From: JAVVWB01 sp036652335
GTDB taxonomy: Bacteria > Synergistota > Synergistia > Synergistales > Synergistaceae
Direction of reading: 5' to 3'
NCBI GenBank assembly: GCA_036652335.1
Contig: JAVVWB010000001.1
Span: forward strand, 124,001 to 188,000
DNA length: 64,000 nucleotides
Both the position numbers and the translations under genes were made by a program. Each line of letters starts with the position of its first letter. The stretch's first letter is position 1. The notes under the pieces were generated by a model. It was given only the letters and a program-made list of their open reading frames with translations, did no database searches and was not told where the DNA came from. Positions 34,159 to 42,424 of the stretch are shown piece after piece.

Positions 34159-35043
34159 TTATTTTTCCTCCTGAACAGCCAAAGTGCCTGCTCTGCCGGT
34201 TAAATTTCCCATGACGACTTCGCACTCGTTGTGAGGTGCTTGGTTTGCATATTCTCTTAGAGTGTAGAAGTCTACGTTTTTGTTTTTTGCTTCTGTTAAA
34301 AATTTGTCAAAGACGTGTAACTTTGACATCCCTTCCATTTCAGCATGAACTGTCAAGACGTTCCACTCGTTGGTCATAGTGTCAAACCAACATTGAGGCA
34401 TAGTTTCGTCGTTGACTCCTGGAAGTCCAAAAATTTCATCCATTGTTGGCATAGTGGTAGGGACTTGCACTGTTGAGTATTTTTTGCCCTCAAAAACAGG
34501 TGTAAATGGTGCGTAACCTCTTACATCACTGCAAAAATCAAGTCCCATTTCATCTGCTGTTTCAAAGCTTTTGTTAGATATTTGCCAACCGGGTGCAGCG
34601 TAGCTTGTAGGTTTTGCTCCAGAAATTTCTTCAAACATTGTTGCTGCTTTTATGTACAAATCTTTGAATTCTATTTTTGTTAGTTTTGCCTGTTCATCTT
34701 GTACTAATACGTGGTCCCATGCGTGAACTCCGCAATCGTGTCCCTCTTCTACAGCACGACGGAATATATTTGGTGCAGAGGGTACGATAAGAGGTGCAGG
34801 GAGTAAAGTGCCATACATGAGAGTTTTTAGCCCGTATGTAGATGGTGCTTTTGTTCTCAACATCTTTGAGATAAAGCCCTTTCTAAAAATTCTTCTTATG
34901 GCTTTGCCTGAATTATCTGGCCCAAAAGAGAAGAAAATCGTGGCTTTTATAGAATGTTTTGCAAAGAGATCTATCATACGAGGTACACCCTCACGATAAC
35001 CTCTTAATGTATCTACATCAACTTTTATAGCAAGGCGTGTCAA
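34159..35043 (-). CDS. arnD: 4-deoxy-4-formamido-L-arabinose-phosphoundecaprenol deformylase
   Basis: A 294-residue polysaccharide-deacetylase-fold enzyme. It begins with LAIKVDVDT, carries the GVHAWDHV metal motif at about 108-115 and the AAPGWQ segment at about 160, and matches ArnD in length. It removes the formyl group from the lipid-linked sugar before transfer. TTG 35043 was chosen because GGGAG lies 7-9 bases upstream and the family starts near this point; a longer ATG start would overlap the upstream gene. It is embedded in the arn operon. Confidence 0.9.
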   Translation of the reverse strand: MTRLAIKVDVDTLRGYREGVPRMIDLFAKHSIKATIFFSFGPDNSGKAIRRIFRKGFISKMLRTKAPSTYGLKTLMYGTLLPAPLIVPSAPNIFRRAVEEGHDCGVHAWDHVLVQDEQAKLTKIEFKDLYIKAATMFEEISGAKPTSYAAPGWQISNKSFETADEMGLDFCSDVRGYAPFTPVFEGKKYSTVQVPTTMPTMDEIFGLPGVNDETMPQCWFDTMTNEWNVLTVHAEMEGMSKLHVFDKFLTEAKNKNVDFYTLREYANQAPHNECEVVMGNLTGRAGTLAVQEEK

Positions 35044-35045
35044 TT

Positions 35046-36065
35046 CTAGTTCTCCCTGTTGGCGTACCATTCAATTGTTTTGTATATAAGCTCTCTCATA
35101 TCTGTACTTGGTTTCCAGCCGAGAATTTTTTCCATTTTTTCTACAGATGGTACACGGTTCTGCATATCATCGTATGTTTTTCCATAATATGTGTCAGCAG
35201 GTATAATCTCAAGAATTGCTTTGTCCGCTTTTTCTTTGTAGCATGGGAACTTTTTCATCTCTTCGATTATCATTTCTGCGAGTTCTTTTATTGAGTAGTT
35301 GTTTGCAGGATTACCAATATTGAAAATCTCACTCTTTGCTTTTCCATCTTTGTTTTCCATTACTGCGAGAAGTCCGTCTATTGCGTCTCCTATCCAAGTG
35401 AAACTACGGCGTTGCTCTCCACCGTTGACGAGGGAAATTTTCCCTCTGTAGAGAACGTCATATATCATTTGTGTTATAGAACGAGCTTTATGTTCTTCTG
35501 CATCTTTGAAAGTATCAAGACGTGGTCCTACCCAGTTAAAAGGTCTAAATATTGAGAAGTTAAGGTCTTGTTCCTGTCCGTATGCAAAAATCATTCTATC
35601 CATCATCTGTTTGCTACAGCTATAAATCCAACGCATCTTTATAATTGGGCCTGTGATAAGCGGGCTTTCATCTTCCTTTAATATACCGTCTCCGCTCATT
35701 CCATAGGCTTCTGATGTAGAGGGGAATATTATGCGTGTGTGGTGCTTTGCACAGAGTCTTACCATTTTTAAATTCTGTTCAAAATCAAGCTCAAAAGTCC
35801 ATACAGGCTTTTCTAGGTAATATGCAGGCTTGGCAACTCCTGCAAGAGGAACAACTATATCTGCTTTTTTTACCTGTTCTTCTAGCCATTCATCATCTTT
35901 GAAAATATCTCCCTGTTTGAAATTAAATCTGGGATTGTTTTCGAAAGGAGAAAGATTGTCAGAGACTATATCAAAGCCCTGTATCTCCCAATCTGTTTTT
36001 GCGAGTATTCCCTCTGTTAAGTGTGTACCTATAAATCCATTTACACCTGTCATTAGAATTTTCAT
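35046..36065 (-). CDS. arnA: UDP-glucuronate decarboxylase (ArnA C-terminal domain as a separate gene)
   Basis: A 339-residue SDR-family protein: TGVNGFIGTHL nucleotide motif at the N-terminus, PSTSEAYG at about 114, the catalytic YSCSK at about 147-151 and FRPFNWVGPRLD at about 172. It matches the C-terminal dehydrogenase/decarboxylase half of enterobacterial ArnA, which converts UDP-glucuronate to UDP-4-keto-arabinose. Here it is a stand-alone gene directly after the formyltransferase gene, separated by one base, in the same order as the domains of fused ArnA. ATG 36065 is used, with AAAGGG about 9 bases upstream. Confidence 0.9.
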   Translation of the reverse strand: MKILMTGVNGFIGTHLTEGILAKTDWEIQGFDIVSDNLSPFENNPRFNFKQGDIFKDDEWLEEQVKKADIVVPLAGVAKPAYYLEKPVWTFELDFEQNLKMVRLCAKHHTRIIFPSTSEAYGMSGDGILKEDESPLITGPIIKMRWIYSCSKQMMDRMIFAYGQEQDLNFSIFRPFNWVGPRLDTFKDAEEHKARSITQMIYDVLYRGKISLVNGGEQRRSFTWIGDAIDGLLAVMENKDGKAKSEIFNIGNPANNYSIKELAEMIIEEMKKFPCYKEKADKAILEIIPADTYYGKTYDDMQNRVPSVEKMEKILGWKPSTDMRELIYKTIEWYANREN

Positions 36066-36066
36066 A

Positions 36067-36939
36067 TTACGCATCCCTTTCAATTTCGCCCTCAGGCTGA
36101 ATTCTTAAAATTTCCAAAAGCCCGTCCGCCGTACCTACTAACATAGGTTTTTTAGAGATAATTTCTCCCGGCTTGCCAGTGCCGACTTTGGGAAGTGCTT
36201 TCCATATAAAATACTTTTTCCCATTCCACTCGGTGAATGCACCGGGGAAGGGATGAGTTACCCCTCTTACTAAATTATAAATTTCACGAGCAGATTTATT
36301 CCAATCGATTATTCCGTCTTCCGGTCTTCTTCTGCCAAATTTAGTTGCTTCGCTTTCGTCCTGCAAAGTGCGTTTTGCAGTACCATTTTCTAACGAGGAA
36401 ATATTTTCTACAATCATATCACGTGAAGCATAAGCGACTTTCATAAATACATCATGTGCTGTATCTTCAAATAGAATTTGAACTTTCTTTTGTGCTATGA
36501 TGTCTCCCCTGTCTGCAAACTCTGTCATCACGTGAAGTGTAGTGCCTGTCTCTGTTTCTCCGTTTATTACTGCCCAGTTTACACAGGCTCTTCCTCTGTA
36601 CTTAGGAAGTAATGCACCGTGAATATTATATGAGCCAAGGCTAGGAATATCTAATACTTCGTTTGGTATCATTGCCCTGTAGTAAAAAGAGAGAATAAGC
36701 TCAGGCTCAAAGGTGCGAAGTTCTGCTATACCACTGTCTGTGAGTTTATTTGGTGTGCGGACGGGAATGTTGTTTGCAAGAGCAATTTCTCTTACAGAAC
36801 GGAACCATATCTCTTCGTTTGGATCATCCTCGTGCGTATATACGACAGCTATGTTTGCACCAGCTTTTATAAGTGCTTCAAGGCATAAACTTCCCACTTC
36901 ACTATATGCAAAAATGGCTATTTTAGGTTTATTCATCAT
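36067..36939 (-). CDS. arnA: UDP-L-Ara4N formyltransferase (ArnA N-terminal domain as a separate gene)
   Basis: A 290-residue formyltransferase of the methionyl-tRNA formyltransferase fold. It shows the catalytic NIHGALLPKYRG (Asn and His) at about 101-112, then NGETETGTTLH and FADRGDIIAQ with the catalytic Asp. It formylates UDP-L-Ara4N using N10-formyl-tetrahydrofolate. In Escherichia coli this is the N-terminal half of bifunctional ArnA. It overlaps the end of arnC (ATGATGAATAA), so the operon is tightly coupled. Confidence 0.9.
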   Translation of the reverse strand: MMNKPKIAIFAYSEVGSLCLEALIKAGANIAVVYTHEDDPNEEIWFRSVREIALANNIPVRTPNKLTDSGIAELRTFEPELILSFYYRAMIPNEVLDIPSLGSYNIHGALLPKYRGRACVNWAVINGETETGTTLHVMTEFADRGDIIAQKKVQILFEDTAHDVFMKVAYASRDMIVENISSLENGTAKRTLQDESEATKFGRRRPEDGIIDWNKSAREIYNLVRGVTHPFPGAFTEWNGKKYFIWKALPKVGTGKPGEIISKKPMLVGTADGLLEILRIQPEGEIERDA

Positions 36940-37876
36940 GGCTTAAAAGTGTTTTCACTGCGTAACGGGGGCGTTTGGAAACTTCACGATATATACGTCC
37001 CATATATTCTCCCGTTATTCCTAGGCTAAAAAGCACAATCCCTGTAAGCAAGAATTGTATTGCCATTAGAGTGAATACACCCTGAACTTCAGGCCCTAGT
37101 ATAATTCTTCTTGCTAACATATAAACTACAAGTAAAAGTGACAAAAATGAAATTGCCATTCCTGCCATTGTAACCATTTGTAGTGGAATAAGTGAAAAGC
37201 TTGTCATAAGGTCAAAATTTAATCTAATCAACTGAATAAGACCATACTTTGATTCTCCAAGTTGACGGTCTCTGTGAGATACAGGAATTTCTATTGGATT
37301 TACTGCGAACTTCTGACCTAATGCAGGAATAAAAGTAGTAGATTCTTTTGCAATATTTATTATTTCTATAATTCTCTTGTTATAACCACGCAACATACAA
37401 CCGTAATCCTTAATCTGCAGTTTTGCGATTTTGTTTGTAATTTTATTTACGATTTTTGATGCAAATTTTCTAAAGAATGTATCTTGCCTGTTTATTCTGT
37501 ATGTACCTACTACATCATATCCCTCGTCCATTTTTGCAACGATATTTGGAATTTCTATAGGTGGGTTTTGCAAATCTGCGTCAAGAGTGATAATTTTTTC
37601 TCCTTTTGCCACTTCAAACCCTGCCATAATTGCCATATGTTGACCGAAGTTTCCATTCAAATCTACAATTCTTACTTCGTTATGTTCTTTCCAGAAATCA
37701 TAAAGAATTGAAAAAGAATTATCTTTGCTTCCGTCATTTATAAAAATTATTTCAAAAGGTCTTCCCATATTTTTCATAACTGGGTACAGTTCATTAAACA
37801 ATGGGTGTAACGAAAGTTCCTCGTTATATACAGGGATTACTACTGAAATTTCTATGCTATTTTCCACAGACATCAT
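36929..37876 (-). CDS. arnC: Undecaprenyl-phosphate 4-deoxy-4-formamido-L-arabinose transferase
   Basis: A 315-residue GT2 glycosyltransferase: VVIPVYNEE at the N-terminus, NDGSKDNS, TLDADLQNPP with the DXD-type motif at about 98, the RDRQLGESKYG segment at about 199, and two C-terminal transmembrane helices (about 228-255 and 265-290). It loads the formylated arabinose onto undecaprenyl phosphate at the cytoplasmic face. It overlaps arnB by 20 bp and the formyltransferase by 11 bp. Confidence 0.92.
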   Translation of the reverse strand: MMSVENSIEISVVIPVYNEELSLHPLFNELYPVMKNMGRPFEIIFINDGSKDNSFSILYDFWKEHNEVRIVDLNGNFGQHMAIMAGFEVAKGEKIITLDADLQNPPIEIPNIVAKMDEGYDVVGTYRINRQDTFFRKFASKIVNKITNKIAKLQIKDYGCMLRGYNKRIIEIINIAKESTTFIPALGQKFAVNPIEIPVSHRDRQLGESKYGLIQLIRLNFDLMTSFSLIPLQMVTMAGMAISFLSLLLVVYMLARRIILGPEVQGVFTLMAIQFLLTGIVLFSLGITGEYMGRIYREVSKRPRYAVKTLLSHDE

Positions 37877-39020
37877 AAATTGCCTCCACTACGTCGTCTA
37901 TATCTTCGTTTGTCATAGCGGGGAAAAGTGGTAGAGAGACAATCCTGTCTGATACGTACTCTGCTTCAGGTAAATCTCCTCTATGCAGTCCTGTTACATG
38001 AGAATAACAGGTGAAAAGGTGTAATGCTTGGTAGTGAAGAGCTACACCTATATTTCTCTCTTTCATACGAGACATAAACTCATCTCTTGAAAAGCCCAAC
38101 TTGTCTATATCCACAAATGGTGTGTAGATATGATAACTATGTACATTCTCATAAGGTGCTGGCTTTGGCAAAATGAGAGTTTCTACATCTGCAAGCTTTT
38201 CGTTATATAAATTTACTATCTCTGTACGTCTTGCGTTAAAATCACTAAGTTGCTTTAGCTGTGAATTTCCTATAGCAGCTTGGATATCTGTCATAGTATA
38301 TTTTAGCCCGGGGAAGAAAATATCATAATTTGAGCTTCCCTTTGCGGCATATCTATTCCAAGCTCCTTTAGACATACCGTTTTGGCGTAAAACCATAATT
38401 TTCTCAGCTAAGGCCTCGTCCTCTGTACAAATCATTCCGCCCTCACTTGTTGTGATATTCTTCGTGGGGTGGAAGCTAAATACAGAAAGATGTCTTGCTC
38501 CCTTATCTGAACCAATTTTTACGCCTTTATATGATGCTCCGAGTGCGTGAGCAGCATCTTCAATAATTGCTAAGTCATATTTTTTTGCTATTGCTTCAAT
38601 TTTATCCATATCGCAAGGCTTACCTGCAAAGTGAACAGGAATAATTGCTTTTGTAGCTGGTGTAACAAGTTTTTCTATATTATCAGGATTTATGTTTAAA
38701 GTGTCTCTTTCTATATCGGCTAATACAGGCTTTGCACCAACGAATAAAATTGCGTTTACAGTAGCAGCAAATGTCATTGGTGTAGTTATAACTTCATCTC
38801 CTGCTCCTATTCCTAGAGCCATAAGAGCTGTGTGTAGTCCTGCTGTAGCGGAATTTACAGAGAGTGCCCATGTTGCGTTGACACAATTTGCAAAATTCTT
38901 TTCAAAGTCCATCGTTTTTGGGCCCATTGCGACCCATCCTTTACGCATAGAATCTGCTACATCAAGAATGGCATCTTCCGAAATTGATGGTTTTGCAAAA
39001 GGTAAAAAGTCTTTTCTCAT
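37857..39020 (-). CDS. arnB: UDP-4-amino-4-deoxy-L-arabinose aminotransferase
   Basis: A 387-residue PLP enzyme of the DegT/DnrJ/EryC1 family. It shows ITTPMTFAATVNAI at about 77, EDAAHALGA at about 154, the PLP lysine in SFHPTKNITTSEGG at about 188, and the C-terminal domain. It converts UDP-4-keto-arabinose to UDP-L-Ara4N using glutamate. ATG 39020 was chosen for its AGGAGG site; the longer frame would extend into arnT. It begins 4 bp after the arnT stop. Confidence 0.93.
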   Translation of the reverse strand: MRKDFLPFAKPSISEDAILDVADSMRKGWVAMGPKTMDFEKNFANCVNATWALSVNSATAGLHTALMALGIGAGDEVITTPMTFAATVNAILFVGAKPVLADIERDTLNINPDNIEKLVTPATKAIIPVHFAGKPCDMDKIEAIAKKYDLAIIEDAAHALGASYKGVKIGSDKGARHLSVFSFHPTKNITTSEGGMICTEDEALAEKIMVLRQNGMSKGAWNRYAAKGSSNYDIFFPGLKYTMTDIQAAIGNSQLKQLSDFNARRTEIVNLYNEKLADVETLILPKPAPYENVHSYHIYTPFVDIDKLGFSRDEFMSRMKERNIGVALHYQALHLFTCYSHVTGLHRGDLPEAEYVSDRIVSLPLFPAMTNEDIDDVVEAIYDVCGK

Positions 39021-39024
39021 TATG

Positions 39025-40671
39025 CTACCTCCTATTAAAGAGAATAATCGTATCTCCATGTACTATTCTCTTTGTCTCTCCAGTTACCCCGTTGGGGAAA
39101 AGCTTTTTAAATCTCTTCTTTTGTACCACCAACAGGTATTTTTTGTTACCACTATTCCAATCCTTTAAAAATTCCTTTTTCTTGATAAACCAACCCTTGC
39201 CCTCTTCCTTTTTTCCACCGAATTCCAATTCTCCGTAATGATCTACATAGAGAATTCTTTTTTTCGTATAGAAATTTATGCCAGGTGTTAAGTCACCAAA
39301 TACGACTAAAGTCTCGTCAGCTTTAAGTTCTTTGTTTATTATAGTAGAGACGTCTTTAAAGGAACGTGTGTCGTTTAAAATATCAAATATTCCGGCTAAG
39401 GAATACATAAAGAAGAACGCAGATATTACCAAAGAGAGAATTGCATATCTAAAATTCTTCTTTGCCGAAAAGAAAAGTGCAAAGCCAGTTCCTAAAAGAA
39501 GTGGCACTGATGCTTCTATTGCAATAGGCAAAGTATCTTTTGTGGGGATGAGTTTACCAACAAAAGCATAAACAAAAAGCCCTACAGAAATAAAAACAGA
39601 AATAATTGCAGTAGAGACCATAGCTCCACCAAACCATTTTTTACTCTCTATCATAGAAGAAATATTTACCCCCATCAAAATTGCAAGAGGTGGCATACAA
39701 GGCACTACATAAGGAATAAGCTTTGACTTTGAAATTGAGAAAAACACAAATATAACTGCAAACCAAAGCAGAAGAAAAATTACAGAATTTTTATCTTTCT
39801 CGGACTTCTTTGAGAAGATGATACTCTTCTTAGAGAAAAGAGAAAAGAAAAATCCTGTCCACGGCATAAGTCCCAGTGGAATCATGGGAACAAAATACCA
39901 TATTGGTTCATATCTATTATGTACAGTGGTGGAAAACCTGACAAAATGCTCATAAATAAAAAAGAAATAAAAGAAATCTTCATTTGCTTTACATACTGCA
40001 TAAAACCATGGCACAGTAATGGCAAAAAAGAGAATAATACCAGGAATATAAAGTGGCTCAATGAAGAGTTTCCACTTTTTTGTAAAAATTATATACCAAA
40101 AAATAATTCCACAAGGTAAGACTATTCCTATTAAGCCTTTTGTCAAAACAGCGCAGGCCATAGAGGCATAAAAAAGAGCATACCAAGCTTTCTTTCCAGA
40201 TATATGAGCATAATAGAAAGTAGCCATTGCCAAAGTTAAAAAGAAAGAGAGAGGCATATCTGTAATATTTATTTGTCCAACAGCAAAATAAAGAAGAGAT
40301 AATGCTGTAATAAGTGCAGCCAAAATTCCGGAAGTAAAACCAAAAAGCTGTGTAGCAAGAAGCCCTGTGACCAAAGCTCCTAAAACTGCTGTGGCAGTTG
40401 AAGGGAAGCGTGCTGCAAACTCTGTCTCACCAAAAACGTGAAAACTAGCTGCATTCATCCAATAGAGAAGAACAGGTTTTTCAAAATACTTAACATAATT
40501 TAATTTAGGTGTGACATAATCTCCACTTTCGATCATCTCACGAGGAATTTCGGAGTAACGCCCTTCGTCCTCTTCTAAGAGTCCATAAGAACCCAAAGAA
40601 AGAAAGTAAACGGCCAATACGGCCAAAATAGCAACTATAACCATGTATTTTTTCTGAAAGATACGATCCAT
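39025..40671 (-). CDS. arnT: L-Ara4N lipid A transferase (ArnT-type GT83)
   Basis: A 548-residue polytopic inner-membrane protein with about 12 transmembrane helices and a C-terminal periplasmic domain. The N-terminal periplasmic loop has the catalytic-type EEDEGRYSEIPREM and FEKPVLLYWMN segments. It moves L-Ara4N from the undecaprenyl carrier to lipid A phosphates on the outer face of the inner membrane, lowering negative charge and giving polymyxin resistance in known cases. It is first in the operon here, unlike the enterobacterial order where it comes after arnBCAD. Start ATG 40671 with GGAGG is secure. Confidence 0.92.
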   Translation of the reverse strand: MDRIFQKKYMVIVAILAVLAVYFLSLGSYGLLEEDEGRYSEIPREMIESGDYVTPKLNYVKYFEKPVLLYWMNAASFHVFGETEFAARFPSTATAVLGALVTGLLATQLFGFTSGILAALITALSLLYFAVGQINITDMPLSFFLTLAMATFYYAHISGKKAWYALFYASMACAVLTKGLIGIVLPCGIIFWYIIFTKKWKLFIEPLYIPGIILFFAITVPWFYAVCKANEDFFYFFFIYEHFVRFSTTVHNRYEPIWYFVPMIPLGLMPWTGFFFSLFSKKSIIFSKKSEKDKNSVIFLLLWFAVIFVFFSISKSKLIPYVVPCMPPLAILMGVNISSMIESKKWFGGAMVSTAIISVFISVGLFVYAFVGKLIPTKDTLPIAIEASVPLLLGTGFALFFSAKKNFRYAILSLVISAFFFMYSLAGIFDILNDTRSFKDVSTIINKELKADETLVVFGDLTPGINFYTKKRILYVDHYGELEFGGKKEEGKGWFIKKKEFLKDWNSGNKKYLLVVQKKRFKKLFPNGVTGETKRIVHGDTIILFNRR

Positions 40672-40710
40672 AAACTACCTCCACATATAATAGATATATT
40701 AGACCTATAC

Positions 40711-40738
40711 ATTATACATTAGAGTAGATATAAGTGAA
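40711..40738 (-). promoter_or_regulatory. Probable promoter of the arn operon
   Basis: On the minus strand, TTCACT (40733-40738), a 16-bp spacer and TATAAT (40711-40716) precede arnT by about 40 bp. Flanking TAATGTATAATGTATA shows repeated TAATG/ATAATG elements, but I do not see a PmrA-type CTTAAT direct repeat. Confidence 0.5.
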
Positions 40739-40776
40739 TACATTTTCTAAAAGTAAGATGTGAATGTAACTCAAGC

Positions 40777-40820
40777 AAAAAAAATGGGCAACAGAGAAGA
40801 AAAACCTCTCTTTGCCCTTG
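40777..40820 (-). terminator. Intrinsic terminator after the nucleobase permease
   Basis: On the minus strand GGGCAAAGAGA pairs with TCTCTGTTGCCC (one mismatch), followed by eight T residues. Confidence 0.75.
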
Positions 40821-40840
40821 AATTGTTAATATAGTAAAAA

Positions 40841-42217
40841 CTACTTATTTATTATTCCTCGTTCTTCATCTGTACCGGGAATAATGTTATCGCAAAATGC
40901 GGCTAAAATACCTGCAACGGCCATAGGTGTTTTCATTACGGCCCAAATCATACCACCAAAAGTAACCCCTAATGTTCCTGTAAACAGTGCTTGGTTTGTT
41001 TCTACCCAACCAGGGAGACCAAGTGCCATAAGGAAAGCGAAACCAACTATAAGGACGTTTCTCTGACTTCCCATATCTGCTCTCATCAAGTTTTGGATAC
41101 CCAATGCACCAATTGTTCCGAAAAGAGTAATATATGCTCCTCCGATAATTGGGCTTGGCATTGTTGCAATTAAAGCACCAAGTTTACCTACGAGTGAGAG
41201 AAGAATAAGTATTACAGCACCAGCTCTTACTACATAGCGACTTGCAACTCCTGTAAGGCCGATAAGCCCGATATTTTCTGTATAGGAAGTTGTGCCACCG
41301 GCGCCAAAGAGACCTGCCAAAATACAGCCGAAGCCCTCTGCTCCAAGCCCTTTGTTAATCTGGTCTTCTGTTGGGTCTTCTATGCCTGCAGCATAAGAAC
41401 AGTTGTGATAATCACCGATAGACTCAATCATTACACAGAAGAAACCTGCAGAAATTGCACCTAATGCTAAAGCAGAAAACTTAGGGACACCCCATGGCAT
41501 AAAGACCTTAAAGCGAACCCAAGGAGCTGTTGCTACGCTTGAAAGGTCAATGAAAGCCTTGTGTCCTGCCTCAAAAACGCCTGAAAGTGAAAGCCCAAGG
41601 CAAAGTAAATATGCAATGATAATAGAACCCAAAATAGCAAAAATATTAAAATATTTATTTTTACTTACAAGACTGAAAAAGAAAATAAGTGCTACGACAA
41701 GAAGTGAAATTGGCCAATAGTTTGCGGCATTAAACTGAATTGCAGTAGGAGCCAAAGTGAAACCGATTGCCATAATTGTAGGGCCTATAACGATAGGAGT
41801 AATAAACTTTCTTACTTTACCTATAATTTTGCTATAGCCTAAAAGTCCTAATACGAGACCTCCTGCAATCAAAGAACCACCGACATACTGCATAACCACG
41901 TCTGCACCCATAGCTTTATATGCTCCGATAATTGTCATAATAGGTGGAATAAAACTAAAGCTTGAACCTTGGACTATAGGAAGTCCGGAACCGAGTTTAG
42001 GATGAGTCTGAATTAAGGTTGCTATACCCATTGCGAAATAAACGCACCCAATAAATGCGCCAATTTGCTCTGTTGTCATGCCCATAGCAGGACCTAAAAT
42101 AAGAGGAACAAGAGTTGTTGCCCCAAAAAGGGTCAAAACGTGCTGTGCTCCTGCAAGGATAAGGATTGGTGTTGGTGGACAGTCATTGATACCGTACACA
42201 AGTTTCTTCTTAGCCAT
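40841..42217 (-). CDS. NCS2-family nucleobase (uracil/xanthine-type) permease
   Basis: A 458-residue membrane protein with about 12-14 helices. NCS2 signatures include GAQHVLTLFGATTLVP near the N-terminus, LPIVQGSSFSFIPP at about 79, the substrate-site segment MIESIGDYHNCS at about 261, and TTSYTENIGLIGLTGVASR at about 305. It imports a nucleobase with protons or sodium; xanthine, uric acid or uracil cannot be separated by eye. ATG 42217 has GGAGG 6 bases upstream. A PurR-like palindrome in its leader suggests purine-linked repression. Confidence 0.88.
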   Translation of the reverse strand: MAKKKLVYGINDCPPTPILILAGAQHVLTLFGATTLVPLILGPAMGMTTEQIGAFIGCVYFAMGIATLIQTHPKLGSGLPIVQGSSFSFIPPIMTIIGAYKAMGADVVMQYVGGSLIAGGLVLGLLGYSKIIGKVRKFITPIVIGPTIMAIGFTLAPTAIQFNAANYWPISLLVVALIFFFSLVSKNKYFNIFAILGSIIIAYLLCLGLSLSGVFEAGHKAFIDLSSVATAPWVRFKVFMPWGVPKFSALALGAISAGFFCVMIESIGDYHNCSYAAGIEDPTEDQINKGLGAEGFGCILAGLFGAGGTTSYTENIGLIGLTGVASRYVVRAGAVILILLSLVGKLGALIATMPSPIIGGAYITLFGTIGALGIQNLMRADMGSQRNVLIVGFAFLMALGLPGWVETNQALFTGTLGVTFGGMIWAVMKTPMAVAGILAAFCDNIIPGTDEERGIINK

Positions 42218-42237
42218 AATGCACCTCCGTAAAATTC

Positions 42238-42255
42238 TTTGCAACCGTTTGCAAA
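42238..42255 (-). promoter_or_regulatory. PurR/LacI-like operator before the nucleobase permease
   Basis: TTTGCAACCGTTTGCAAA is an 18-bp near-perfect palindrome (8 of 9 positions) with a central CG. The core GCAAxCGTTTGC matches the Escherichia coli PurR operator pattern. It sits between the TATAAT at 42271-42276 (minus strand) and the start codon, a position suited to repression. Confidence 0.5.
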
Positions 42256-42270
42256 AGTAAAACCAGTGAT

Positions 42271-42276
42271 ATTATA
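42271..42276 (-). promoter_or_regulatory. -10 element of the nucleobase permease promoter
   Basis: TATAAT on the minus strand, 16 bp upstream of the palindrome and 54 bp upstream of the start codon. No convincing -35 is seen, in line with an activator-dependent or weak promoter. Confidence 0.45.
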
Positions 42277-42424
42277 AAGTTAAATAACATAAAAATCTAT
42301 AGTAAAAATACAATAATACATTTTTTAAACAAAAATGTATTATAATATACGGTGATTGCGTTGCGCTCTTGTTTTGCATATGTCATTTTGACTATAACTT
42401 TTATTCATGAGAAGAGGGAAACTT

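Noticed and set aside
40690..40740. PmrA-type direct repeat before arnT
   Set aside because: Repeated TAATG elements are present but not the CTTAAT-N5-CTTAAT pattern; AT-rich promoter sequence explains them.
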